DNA from: Sphaerisporangium corydalis | Lineage (GTDB): Bacteria > Actinomycetota > Actinomycetes > Streptosporangiales > Streptosporangiaceae | Direction: 5' to 3' | NCBI RefSeq assembly: GCF_025506355.1 | Contig: NZ_JANZYP010000006.1 | Coordinates: 1 to 64,000 of the forward strand | DNA: 64,000 bases | The notes under the pieces: model-generated | What the model was told of the DNA's origin: nothing | Database searches by the model: none | The model's input: the letters and a program-made list of their open reading frames with translations, nothing else | Shown: positions 26,967-35,035 of the stretch, piece after piece | Position numbering within the stretch: the first letter of the stretch is position 1 | How the letters are laid out: the number at the start of each line of letters is the position of its first letter | Program-made: the position numbers and the translations under genes

Positions 26967-28172
26967 TCACGCCGGCCCGGGGGCGGCCAGCATGGCGCCG
27001 AGGCGAAGCGCCTGCTCGGTGGCGCCGCCCAGGGTGAACTCGGCCTGCTTGGCGTGCAGGAAGTAGCGGTGCACGAAGTACTCCTCGGCGATGCCCATGC
27101 CGCCGTGGACGTGCACGACCGCGTGGGCCACGCGGTGCCCGCCGTCGGCCGCCCAGAACTTGGCCGTGGCCACCGCCTCGGCCGCCCGCCTTTCCTGGTC
27201 CGCCGTCGTGCCCTGAGCCGCCGCCTCGGCCCGCGCCTCCTCCGACAGCAGCCAGGCGGCCTGCCACATCGTGAGCCGGATGGCCTCGACGTCGATGTGG
27301 GCGTCGGCGAGCCGGTGGCCGACGGCCTGGAACGAGCCGATGGGGCGGTTGAACTGGTGGCGCTTGCCGGTGTACTCGGCGGCGGCCTCCAGCGCGCGGG
27401 CGGTGACGCCGAGCTGGACCGCGCACAGCCCGAGCGTGGCCATCTCCCGCAGCCGTCCTGCCATCCCCTGGCCGCCCGGCTCCGCGCCCGTCCCGTCCTG
27501 GGCGTCCGGCTCCGCGCCCGTCCCGTCCTGGGCGTCCGCGCCGGGGCCGAGCAGCGCGTCGTCGGGCAGCGTGAGGTCCAGGTGGAGCAGGCCGGTGACC
27601 TCCTTGGCCGTCGTCCGCTGCGGGGTGACCGTCAGGCCCGCCGTGCCGGCCGGGACCAGGAAGATCCGTTCCCCGGCCGGGACCAGGATCAGGTCGGCCA
27701 CGGTCGCGTACGGGACCCCGGTCCTGACGCCTTCGAGCCGCCAGCCGCCGCCGGTCCGCCGGGCCGTCACCCCGGGCGCGCCGGCCGGGCCCGCGAGCGC
27801 CGCGGTCAGGACGAGCTCGCCCCGTACGGCGGGGCGCACCCACCTCTCCCGCTGCTCGGAGGTGCCGAAGGCCGCGATGGGCCAGGCGCCGAGCACCGCC
27901 GTCGCGAGCAGCGGCACCGGGGCGAGCACGCGGCCGGCCTGCTCCAGCACCAGGCACTGCTCCAGCGTGCCGTACCCGCCCCCGCCCAGATCGGCGGGCA
28001 GCGCGATGCCCACCAGCCCCGCGTCGGCGAGCGTGGACCACAGGCCGGGGTCGAACCGTTCGGCGCCCCGGCCCTCCAGCTCGGTGAGGGAGTCGTGGGT
28101 GACCCGGTCGGTCAGGATGCGGCCGGCGAGCCGTACGAGCTCGCGCTGGTCCTCTGTGTAGGCGAAGTCCAT
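26967..28172 (-). CDS. Acyl-CoA dehydrogenase, FadE28/ChsE1-like subunit
   Basis: A 401-residue acyl-CoA dehydrogenase with the helical N-domain (DFAYTEDQRELVR), a beta middle domain and a C-terminal four-helix bundle (KRHQFNRPIGSFQAVGHRLAD, HVHGGMGIAEEYFVHRYF). It resembles the subunit of actinobacterial heterotetrameric enzymes such as ChsE1-ChsE2, which dehydrogenate CoA thioesters of steroid side chains. An insertion in the middle domain contains a perfect doublet of DAQDGTGAEP. It lies 7 bases after the partner gene, so they form an operon. The real substrate is unknown. Confidence 0.8.
   Translation of the reverse strand: MDFAYTEDQRELVRLAGRILTDRVTHDSLTELEGRGAERFDPGLWSTLADAGLVGIALPADLGGGGYGTLEQCLVLEQAGRVLAPVPLLATAVLGAWPIAAFGTSEQRERWVRPAVRGELVLTAALAGPAGAPGVTARRTGGGWRLEGVRTGVPYATVADLILVPAGERIFLVPAGTAGLTVTPQRTTAKEVTGLLHLDLTLPDDALLGPGADAQDGTGAEPDAQDGTGAEPGGQGMAGRLREMATLGLCAVQLGVTARALEAAAEYTGKRHQFNRPIGSFQAVGHRLADAHIDVEAIRLTMWQAAWLLSEEARAEAAAQGTTADQERRAAEAVATAKFWAADGGHRVAHAVVHVHGGMGIAEEYFVHRYFLHAKQAEFTLGGATEQALRLGAMLAAPGPA
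27477..27536 (-). repeat. Perfect tandem repeat of 30 bp inside the acyl-CoA dehydrogenase gene
   Basis: Two identical 30-bp units (27477-27506 and 27507-27536) keep the frame and duplicate a ten-residue Asp/Gly/Glu-rich segment of a surface loop. The absence of any mismatch points to a recent duplication or an assembly effect. Confidence 0.85.
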
Positions 28173-28179
28173 GTCGTCC

Positions 28180-29367
28180 TCAGCGTGGCGGGCGTGGCAT
28201 GCCGAGACCGATCATCGCGATCATGTCCCGCTGGATCTCGTTGGTGCCGCCGCCGAAGGTGAGCATCAGGATCGTGCGGTACATCCGCTCGATCCGCCCG
28301 TGCAGCACGGCGCCGGGGGTGTCGGTCAGGTGGGCGTCCTCGCCGAAGCACTCCATGAGCAGGCGGTAGGCCTCGATCGCGAACTCGGTTCCGAAGATCT
28401 TGGTGACCGAGGCGTCCGCCGGGCCCACCTTGACCCCGTGGTCCAGACCCCACGCGATCTTCCAGTTGACCAGCTTGAGGAACTCGACCTTGGCGTGCAC
28501 CCGGCCGAGGTTGGCCTGGACCCACTCCTGGTCCAGGACCCTGCGCCCGTCGCCGAGGCGGGTGGCCGCCGCCCAGTCGCGGGTGCCCGCGAGCACGGCC
28601 TGGATCCCGGCCGCCGAGCACAGCGCGACGCGTTCGTGGTTGAGCTGGCCGGTGATCAGTTTCCAGCCGTCGCCGGGGCGGCCCACCAGCGCGCCGTCCG
28701 GCACCCGGACGTTGTCGTAGAAGGTCTGGCTGGTGACCTGACCGGCCATCGTCGGCACCGGGGACCAGCCGAACCCGGGGGTGCCGGTCGGCACCAGGAA
28801 CACCGACAGGCCCTTGTGCCGCGCGGCCTCGGGGTCGGTGCGGACGGCGAGCCACACGTAGTCGGCGGCGCTGATGACGCTCGTCCACATCTTCTGCCCA
28901 ATGATCACCCATTCGTCGCCGTCGCGCTCGGCCCGCGTGCGGAGCGCCGCGAGGTCGGTGCCGGCCTCGGGTTCGGAGTAGCCGATGGCGAAGTGCATCT
29001 CCCCGGCCAGGATCCTCGGCAGGAAGAAGTCCTTCTGCTCCGGCGTGCCGTACTCCATCAGGGCCGGCCCGACGCTGCCGAGGGTCAGCAGGGGGATCGG
29101 GACCCCGGCGGCCATCGCCTCGTCCGCGAAGATCAGCTGCTCGACCATGGTGCGGTTCTGCCCGCCGTACTCCTTCGGCCACCCGATGCCGAGCCAGCCG
29201 TCCTGGCCCAGGCGGCGGATGATCCGGCAGTAGGCGCTGTCCTTGCCCATCGTGGCGGACTCGCCCCCGGACATCTCCTCGCGGAGGGCGGGTGTCATGA
29301 TCTCGGTGAAGTAGTCCCGAAGCTCCGCGCGGAGCCTCTCCTGCTCTGGCGTGTAGGCGATCTTCAT
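28180..29367 (-). CDS. Acyl-CoA dehydrogenase, FadE29/ChsE2-like subunit
   Basis: A 395-residue acyl-CoA dehydrogenase. GIGWPKEYGG, FAIGYSEPEAGTDLAAL, VRVPDGALVG and the C-terminal FGGGTNEIQRDMIAMIGL closely follow the FadE29/ChsE2 pattern. Together with the gene at 26967 it should form an alpha2-beta2 flavoenzyme that puts a double bond into a CoA thioester. Other genes of steroid side-chain breakdown are not in the window, so the substrate could equally be a branched or aromatic acid. ATG start at 29367. Confidence 0.85.
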   Translation of the reverse strand: MKIAYTPEQERLRAELRDYFTEIMTPALREEMSGGESATMGKDSAYCRIIRRLGQDGWLGIGWPKEYGGQNRTMVEQLIFADEAMAAGVPIPLLTLGSVGPALMEYGTPEQKDFFLPRILAGEMHFAIGYSEPEAGTDLAALRTRAERDGDEWVIIGQKMWTSVISAADYVWLAVRTDPEAARHKGLSVFLVPTGTPGFGWSPVPTMAGQVTSQTFYDNVRVPDGALVGRPGDGWKLITGQLNHERVALCSAAGIQAVLAGTRDWAAATRLGDGRRVLDQEWVQANLGRVHAKVEFLKLVNWKIAWGLDHGVKVGPADASVTKIFGTEFAIEAYRLLMECFGEDAHLTDTPGAVLHGRIERMYRTILMLTFGGGTNEIQRDMIAMIGLGMPRPPR

Positions 29368-29448
29368 GGTCGCACGCTCATGGTCGTATCCCCTCCCGGC
29401 GGAGGTATCGTGCCACGTGGCCGCGACTCCAGCAATCGCTTGGTGGGT

Positions 29449-29700
29449 TCAGCGGACGGCCCCGGGCGTGCCGGGCGGCCAGATGCCCACGTGCAGGAGC
29501 TCGTGGGCGTAGGAGTACGCCACGAGCTGGCTGCGGTTGCTGCAGGCGAACTGGTCGAGGAGCTTGCCGATCCGCTCCGCCACCGTGTACCTGCTGAGAT
29601 GCATCTCGCGGGCGATCCTCGTCGTCGTGTACCCCCGAGCCAGCATGACGATCAACCATCTGTCGCGATCATTTACCCGGTCGTCGGAAGCAAGATCCAT
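29449..29700 (-). CDS. Stand-alone LuxR-type HTH protein
   Basis: An 83-residue protein that is almost only a GerE/LuxR helix-turn-helix (LARGYTTTRIAREMHLSRYTVAERIGKLLDQ, then SNRSQLVAYSYAHELL). No sensory domain precedes it. ATG 29700 follows AAGGGACA; a longer reading to 29733 adds nothing recognisable. Single-domain LuxR proteins act as transcription activators or partner with larger regulators. It sits at the left edge of the RiPP cluster and is a candidate to bind the CCCACG-type palindromes at 31987 and 43505, but that is inference. Confidence 0.75.
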   Translation of the reverse strand: MDLASDDRVNDRDRWLIVMLARGYTTTRIAREMHLSRYTVAERIGKLLDQFACSNRSQLVAYSYAHELLHVGIWPPGTPGAVR

Positions 29701-29810
29701 GAGTGTCCCTTGGTCGGATCGACTTCGCCGCAAGCGCTGTGGGGAGGTGCCTCGTCACCGACTCTAGGCAGGCCCGCTTAACCACCGGTATGGCGTGACC
29801 ATGCGGCCGG

Positions 29811-31721
29811 TTATCGGGCGTGGCCCCGCCCTCCCGTGATCAGGGAGTCCCACGGGCGCGCCGGGGTGTCCGTCCCCCGGGGCGCCTTGCCCTGGAGGAT
29901 CTCCTCGTACAGCCTCCGGAGCACCGGGCTCGGGTCGATGCCGAGCTCCGCCGCGAGGTACCGGCGCACGGTCTCGAACTGCGACAGCGCCTCGGGCGCG
30001 CGCCCGCAGCCGGCCAGCGCCGTCATCCTGGCCGCCACCAGCCGCTCACGCGCCGGGAAGAACGGCACCAGGTCGTCGAGCCCGGTCAGGACCTCCACGT
30101 GCCTGCCCCGCTCGATCTCCAGCTCCGCCCAGTCCTCGTTGATCGTGAGATACAGCTCGGTGAACCTGGCGACCGCCTCGTCGATCAGCGGGACACCGGA
30201 GAACTCCGCGAGCGGCCGGCCCCGCCACAGGCGCGTGGCGTAGTCGAGCAGGGCGAGCGCCGTCTCGGCGTCCCCCCTGCGCCGCATGTCGCGACCGGCC
30301 CCGGCGAGGTGCCGGAACTTCAGCAGGTCGAGGTCGTCGGGCCCGGCGTCGAGCCGGTACCCCCAGCCCTCGTAGGAGATCCGGTCACCGATCTTCCTGC
30401 GCAACGCCGAGACGTACACCTGGAGGTTCTTGCGCGCCGTGGGCGGCGGACGCTCGCCCCACAGGGAGTCGATCAGCTGGTCGGTCGGGACCACCTGGTT
30501 CGAGCTCGACAGCAGGATGGCGGCCAGCAGCCGGGCCTTGCGCGCGCTGATGTGCACCATCGCGCCGTCCACCCGGATCTCCAGCGCCCCGAGCACGCAG
30601 GCGTCCATGCTCGGCGTCCTGTCCCGCGCCAGCCCGGTCCTGTCGGTGCCCAGCATCAGGAACCCGGCCAGGTCGATCGTGGAGGACCCCTGCCGGGTCG
30701 CCTGGCGGTGCAGCGTGCGCACCATGGACAACGCGGAGATGGAGACGTCGTCAACGCCGGCCTTGGACTCGAACCACCGCCAGTCGCCGTCCGGGTTGAC
30801 CTCGAGGAAGACCGGCCCGTCCTCGGTCAGCAGGAAGTCGAAGGCGCCGTAGCGCAGCCCCCACAGCTCGGCGAGCTTGTGCACCGCCTCCTCGACCGCC
30901 TCGGGGACCGCCACCGGGCGCACCGCCACCGACGCCGCGTCGCGCCAGATCGCCTCCGGCGAGGACTTGCCGACCTGGAAGGCCCGGATCTCGCCGTTCA
31001 CGTAGTACACGCGAAGCTCCGCCCGGTGGTCCACGTACTCCTGGACGATCATCGGCGTGTCCCGTACGGCCAGGTACCTGGCCCGGGCGCCGTCCATGAT
31101 CTCCGGGAAGATCCCCTCCATGGTGCCGGGCTCGGTCTCCACGAAGTGCCGGTTGAGCGCCTTGACGATGATCCGGTCGCTCGACAGGGCCGCGCTCGCC
31201 GCCCCCGGGTCGGTCGTGACGATCGTCCGCGGCGTGCGGATCCCCGCCCGCGCCGCGCCGTCGAGCTGGACCAGCCGTCCCGGGTCGGCGCCGCCGGGCA
31301 GCCGGACCGCCGACAGCGACGAGATCTGGTCGACCAGGGCGCACCAGGAGTCGGCCCGGAACAGCGACGGCGCCGAACCGTCCCCCTCGGGGATGGCCCG
31401 CGCCGAGAAGTGCCGTACCCAGGTGACCGTGGGGATGACGCGCCGCCCGTCCACCGTCAGCGACCCGTCCTCGTGCAGGGTGAGGATCCGCAGGTCGGCG
31501 ACCGACCCGGCGTCGATCCGCACGCTCGGCACGCCGAGGGTGCGCAGCCCCCGCTGGAGCACGGCGAACTCGGCGAGCCCCGCGCGATCCGCCAGGACCA
31601 CGCAGGGCAGGGGGACCGTGGGGTCGACGATCTCCTCCGGAAGGTGCCAGGTCACGCCGGGAGGGCCGGACGGCATCCGCAGGGTGTACGGAACATCGCC
31701 GGGTCCCCGATTGAAGTTCAC
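29811..31721 (-). CDS. ATP-grasp ligase (RiPP-maturase type) fused to a SARP/BTAD activator
   Basis: A 636-residue protein with two halves. Residues ~37-340 resemble the ATP-grasp enzymes of MvdD/graspetide-type RiPP maturation: pre-grasp segment PCVVLADRAGL, ATP Lys187 (IIVKALNRHF), QEYVDHRAELRV (Glu228, Glu235, Arg237), FDF with Asp295, and FLEVNPDG with metal ligands Glu307 and Asn309. These residues are intact, so catalysis is possible. Residues ~375-460 are an OmpR-like winged helix (LGALEIRVDG to YRLDAG) and ~465-620 a BTAD domain (AAELGIDPSPVLRRLYEE). I know of no characterised protein joining these two parts. I chose GTG 31721 (GGTGGA 7 bases upstream); ATG 31676 is possible. It is divergent from the ABC-YcaO operon. 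Confidence 0.85.
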   Translation of the reverse strand: MNFNRGPGDVPYTLRMPSGPPGVTWHLPEEIVDPTVPLPCVVLADRAGLAEFAVLQRGLRTLGVPSVRIDAGSVADLRILTLHEDGSLTVDGRRVIPTVTWVRHFSARAIPEGDGSAPSLFRADSWCALVDQISSLSAVRLPGGADPGRLVQLDGAARAGIRTPRTIVTTDPGAASAALSSDRIIVKALNRHFVETEPGTMEGIFPEIMDGARARYLAVRDTPMIVQEYVDHRAELRVYYVNGEIRAFQVGKSSPEAIWRDAASVAVRPVAVPEAVEEAVHKLAELWGLRYGAFDFLLTEDGPVFLEVNPDGDWRWFESKAGVDDVSISALSMVRTLHRQATRQGSSTIDLAGFLMLGTDRTGLARDRTPSMDACVLGALEIRVDGAMVHISARKARLLAAILLSSSNQVVPTDQLIDSLWGERPPPTARKNLQVYVSALRRKIGDRISYEGWGYRLDAGPDDLDLLKFRHLAGAGRDMRRRGDAETALALLDYATRLWRGRPLAEFSGVPLIDEAVARFTELYLTINEDWAELEIERGRHVEVLTGLDDLVPFFPARERLVAARMTALAGCGRAPEALSQFETVRRYLAAELGIDPSPVLRRLYEEILQGKAPRGTDTPARPWDSLITGGRGHAR

Positions 31722-31909
31722 TGAGAATCCACCGCCTCGCCTCGGGTATCCCATACAGACTCGCTTCGGCGGCGGCTCAGCTCCGAACCACGCGCGCACC
31801 AGGGGCGAGGGGCGGGCCGGGGAGGGACGGCGGCTCGTAGCCGCCGCTCGTGGTGACGTCGTCCATGCGCCGATGGTCATCGGACCGGCCGGGACGCACA
31901 ATCGCCCCT

Positions 31910-31947
31910 CTGTCGTTCGGCAGATGAACCACCTGTCGTTCGGCAGA
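31910..31947. repeat. 15-bp direct repeat, candidate SARP operator
   Basis: CTGTCGTTCGGCAGA occurs twice without mismatch (31910-31924 and 31933-31947), 23 bp start to start, about two helix turns. SARP proteins usually bind direct repeats on one face of the helix. It lies some 190 bases before the SARP-fusion start and 150 before the exporter start, so it could serve either or both genes. Each unit is also partly palindromic (CTG...CAG). Confidence 0.55.
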
Positions 31948-31986
31948 GGCGCCGTCCCGCGATCTCCGCCCGATCGGGATCGGTAG

Positions 31987-32032
31987 CCCACGTTCGTGGG
32001 GTTGTGCCACCTCCTTGTCACGAGGCGATACT
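31987..32032 (+). promoter_or_regulatory. Shared promoter module A, before the ABC-YcaO-TfuA operon
   Basis: The palindrome CCCACGTTCGTGGG (31987-32000; 6-2-6 geometry, perfect) is followed by TTGTGC (32002-32007, -35 position), 19 bases, then GATACT (32027-32032, -10 position) and CGACC. The same order and spacing occur on the minus strand before the precursor gene (43518 to 43473). A start point near 32039 gives a leader of about 60 bases before GTG 32099. The palindrome would then be centred near -45, as expected for an activator site. Confidence 0.7.
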
Positions 32033-32098
32033 CGACCATCGGCGGGCGCTCGGTGGACCGGCAGGGACGTGACGGACGGCGAAGTGAAGGGTGGGACC

Positions 32099-33040
32099 GT
32101 GTCGGGTGACGTGGTGACGGCCGAAGGGCTGACCAAACGCTATCGGCGAAGCGCCAGGCCGGCCGTGGACGACGTCTCGTTCGAGATCGCGCAGGGGGAG
32201 ACCATCGGCCTCCTCGGGCCCAACGGCGCCGGCAAGACCACCCTGATCAAGATGATCTGCGGGGTCACCGCCCCCACCTCAGGCCAGGTGCGCGTCTTCG
32301 GCGCCGACCCGGTGCGCCAGCCGGTCGAGGCCAAGAGCGGCATCGGGGCGATGCACCAGTCGGGCCCGTTCGACATGATGCTGCCCGCGCTCGACAACCT
32401 GCGGATCGCCGCCCGCTTCCGCGGCCTGAAGTGGCGCGACGCCCGGCCGTGGGCGCTGGAGGTGGCCGATTTCCTCGGCCTGACCGACGCGCTGCAGCGG
32501 CTGTGCTTCCAGCTCTCCGGCGGCCAGCGGCAGCGGCTGCAACTGGTGCGGGCGCTGCTCACCATCCCGCGGCTGCTGATCCTGGACGAGCCGTCCGCCG
32601 GGCTGGACGTGGCGGGGCGCCGCCAGGTCGAGCGCTTCGTGACCTGGCTGCGCGAGGAGCACGGGGTGACCATCCTGTGGACCAGCCACCACATCGACGA
32701 GCTTGAGCGCAACAGCCAGCGCGTCCTGGTCATCGACCGGGGGCGCGTGCTGCGCTTCGCCAAGCCGCGCGAGATCGTCGAGGAGTTCGGCAGCACCCAC
32801 ATGCTGGTGACCGTCGAGGACCCCGAGGCGGCGCGCGTCGTGGCGGCCTGGGCCGAGAAGGCCGGGCTGACGGCCACGGCCGCCGAGTTCGAGGTGCGCG
32901 TCCACGGCGCGAAGGTGCGGGACGTGCTGCCGGAGCTGTCGCGGCACTGCCAGGACCACGGGGTCGCGATCAGCGGGGTCTCCACCGCCTCGGACTCGCT
33001 GGAACGGGCCTTCCTCCGGATGACCGAGAACGAGGGGTGA
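32099..33040 (+). CDS. ABC transporter ATP-binding protein (antibiotic-export type)
   Basis: A 313-residue ATPase of the DrrA/CcmA type. It shows Walker A GPNGAGKTT, the Q-loop region MHQSGPF, signature LSGGQRQR, Walker B LLILDEPSAG and the H-loop TSHHIDEL, then a ~90-residue C-terminal extension typical of drug exporters. With the permease at 33043 it should export the finished peptide or give self-protection. GTG 32099 is used (AAGGG upstream); several longer in-frame starts exist. The operon promoter is at 31987-32032. Confidence 0.85.
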   Translation: MSGDVVTAEGLTKRYRRSARPAVDDVSFEIAQGETIGLLGPNGAGKTTLIKMICGVTAPTSGQVRVFGADPVRQPVEAKSGIGAMHQSGPFDMMLPALDNLRIAARFRGLKWRDARPWALEVADFLGLTDALQRLCFQLSGGQRQRLQLVRALLTIPRLLILDEPSAGLDVAGRRQVERFVTWLREEHGVTILWTSHHIDELERNSQRVLVIDRGRVLRFAKPREIVEEFGSTHMLVTVEDPEAARVVAAWAEKAGLTATAAEFEVRVHGAKVRDVLPELSRHCQDHGVAISGVSTASDSLERAFLRMTENEG

Positions 33041-33042
33041 CC

Positions 33043-33855
33043 ATGACCGAGACGCTGCGGTTCGACAACGCCCCCCCGGCCGGTACCGCGAAGGCGGCCG
33101 ATCTGTCGGCGGTGCTCTACCGGGAGTACGCGCTGCTCGCCCGCAACCGGGTGTACCTCATCCTCGGCCTGACGCCGATGCTGGTGTACCTGCTGCTGGT
33201 GAACACCTCGCTGAGCAACCTCGTCACCGTCGTCGGCTACCGGGGCGTCGAGGTGCGGTTCGCGGTCTTCCTGCTGCCCATGACGCTGGCGATGTCGGTG
33301 GTCAGCGCGGCGGGGACCTCCAGCATGGCGCTGTTCCAGGAGGAGCTGAGCGGGGTGGCGACGCAACTGTGGTCCTACCCGCTGCGCAGGTCGCGGTTCC
33401 TGCTCGGCAAGGTTATCGCCGGGGTGTCGCTGGTGCTGGCGCAGAGCCTGCTGGGCCTCGGCGTGGCGGTGCTCATCTTCGACTTCCCCTTCGACCTGGA
33501 AGGCTGGCTCGGCCTGCTGACGGCGCTCACGCTGGCCGCCCTGGCCTTCAACGGCCTGTACCTGGCGGTGGCGATCACGATCACCGACTTCCAGGCCTTC
33601 ATGGTGCTGTCGAACGTGTCGATCCCCGTGCTCGTCTTCAGCGCCCCGTCGCTCTACACCGTCGACAGCATGCCGACGGTGCTGCAGTGGGTGGCGGCGG
33701 TCAACCCGCTGACGTACGCGATCAACGGGATGCGGGACGCCGCGCTGTTCGGCTTCGCCGACGCGTGGGGGAACATGCTCGTGCTGGTCGTCATGGCGGT
33801 CGTGGGCTACACCGTGGGCGGCCGTGGCCTGCTCAACCGCGCACGCAACATCTGA
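33043..33855 (+). CDS. ABC-2 type permease
   Basis: A 270-residue protein with six membrane helices in the ABC-2 layout (LYREYALLARNRVYLILG before helix 1, and VNPLTYAINGMRDAALFG before the last helix, a common ABC-2 motif). It pairs with the ATPase encoded directly upstream. ATG 33043 is preceded by GAGGGG; a GTG at 33037 overlapping the ATPase stop is an alternative. Next comes the YcaO gene after 22 bases, which links export to peptide modification. Confidence 0.85.
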   Translation: MTETLRFDNAPPAGTAKAADLSAVLYREYALLARNRVYLILGLTPMLVYLLLVNTSLSNLVTVVGYRGVEVRFAVFLLPMTLAMSVVSAAGTSSMALFQEELSGVATQLWSYPLRRSRFLLGKVIAGVSLVLAQSLLGLGVAVLIFDFPFDLEGWLGLLTALTLAALAFNGLYLAVAITITDFQAFMVLSNVSIPVLVFSAPSLYTVDSMPTVLQWVAAVNPLTYAINGMRDAALFGFADAWGNMLVLVVMAVVGYTVGGRGLLNRARNI

Positions 33856-33877
33856 TCCCGTACAAGGGCGAGGGACG

Positions 33878-35035
33878 ATGCGGACAGACAATTCTCTTTC
33901 CTGGATGCTCTCTGACTCCGACCAGTCCAAGGTCCGGCTGCCGGGCACCGACAGGGCCCGCGACCCGGCGGCGACCTCGGAGATGGCCCGCCGCGCCGCG
34001 CGGAAGGTGGGCATCACCCGGGTCGCGGACATCACCAGGCTCGACACCATCGGCATCCCCACCTACCAGGCCATCAGACCGACCTCCAGGACGCTGGCCG
34101 TGTCGCAGGGCAAGGGGGTCACCCCCGAGCTGGCGAAACTGTCGGCGACGATGGAGGCCGTCGAGCTCTGGCACGCCGAGCAGCCCATGCCCGCGATCGC
34201 GACGGCCTCCCCGCGCGAGGTCGCGGGGCACCTCGGGTACGACGTCCGCGACCTGCCGCTCTCCACGCCGACCGTGCTGCACGACGGGCTGCCGCTGGAC
34301 TGGGTCGCCGGCTGGTCGCTGGTCGACGGCGCCGAGACGCTCGTGCCCCGCGACGCGGTGGCGTTCACGCTCGCGCGCAGGCAGGGCTGGAACCCGCCGG
34401 TGTTCTTCGAGTCCACCAACGGCCTGGCCAGCGGGAACACGCTCGTGGAGGGCATACTGCACGCCCTTTACGAGGTGATCGAGCGGGACGCCGTGACGGC
34501 GTCGCTCACCGGCGGCGACCGGGGCGTCCGCGTCGGACCGGCCACGCTGGGGTCGCCGGTCGTCGACGAGCTGTGCGCGATGCTCGCGCGGGCCGGGGTC
34601 GCCCTGGAGGTCAGGTCCCTGCCGTCGGCCACGGGGGTGCCGTGCTTCCTGGCCCGGATCACCTGCGAGGACTACCCCCCGCCGTTCCTCGGCTACGGCT
34701 GCCACCTCAGCTCCGAGATCGCGCTCACCCGGGCGATCACCGAGGCCGCGCAGTCCAGGCTGGGCTACGTCTCCGGGGCGCGTGACGACCTGCGGCCGGA
34801 GGTCCACAAGGACCCGGGCCCGAGGCGTGCGCCGGTCCCGGCGGCGGACGGCGAGGCGATCCAGGAGGCGCCAGCGCACGGCAGCCTGGTCGACGACCTG
34901 GAGGACGTGGTCAAGCGCGCCGCCGTCGCGTTCTCCCACGCCCCGCTCGTCGTCGACCTGACCAGGGACGACATCGGGGTGCCCGTCGTCAGAGTCGTGG
35001 CGCCCGGCAGCCGCGTCATCCCGGAGGTGTTCTAG
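33878..35035 (+). CDS. YcaO-domain cyclodehydratase/thioamide synthetase
   Basis: A 385-residue YcaO protein. ATP/Mg motifs are visible: SATMEAVELWHAE around residues 89-101, ALYEVIERDA near 195, and ALTRAITEAAQSR near 282. It lacks the Pro-rich PxPxP tail of azoline-forming YcaO enzymes and ends SRVIPEVF. YcaO proteins activate a backbone amide with ATP; with a TfuA partner, as here, the known outcome is a thioamide (thioviridamide family, McrA glycine). With Cys as nucleophile it could instead make thiazolines on the CLC core. No separate E1/ocin-ThiF leader-binding partner is present. ATG 33878 follows GCGAGGGA. Confidence 0.85.
   Translation: MRTDNSLSWMLSDSDQSKVRLPGTDRARDPAATSEMARRAARKVGITRVADITRLDTIGIPTYQAIRPTSRTLAVSQGKGVTPELAKLSATMEAVELWHAEQPMPAIATASPREVAGHLGYDVRDLPLSTPTVLHDGLPLDWVAGWSLVDGAETLVPRDAVAFTLARRQGWNPPVFFESTNGLASGNTLVEGILHALYEVIERDAVTASLTGGDRGVRVGPATLGSPVVDELCAMLARAGVALEVRSLPSATGVPCFLARITCEDYPPPFLGYGCHLSSEIALTRAITEAAQSRLGYVSGARDDLRPEVHKDPGPRRAPVPAADGEAIQEAPAHGSLVDDLEDVVKRAAVAFSHAPLVVDLTRDDIGVPVVRVVAPGSRVIPEVF

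Larger units (their letters stand above)
31722..32098. other. Divergent regulatory region of the RiPP cluster
   Basis: 377 bases between the ATP-grasp-SARP gene and the ABC exporter. It holds a 15-bp direct repeat (31910-31947) and the promoter module (31987-32032), listed separately. The minus-strand frame of the ATP-grasp gene stays open through this region, but the residues before 31721 are not conserved-looking and the conserved part is explained by promoter sequence. Confidence 0.7.

Noticed and set aside
31722-32039. N-terminal extension of the ATP-grasp-SARP protein that shares the segment RWHNPTNVG with an extension of the leader-like peptide at 43463
   Set aside because: Both segments are the antisense reading of the shared promoter module: conservation covers the palindrome, -35 and -10 blocks and spacing, and the rest of the extensions is unrelated. 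Real starts with ribosome sites lie downstream.
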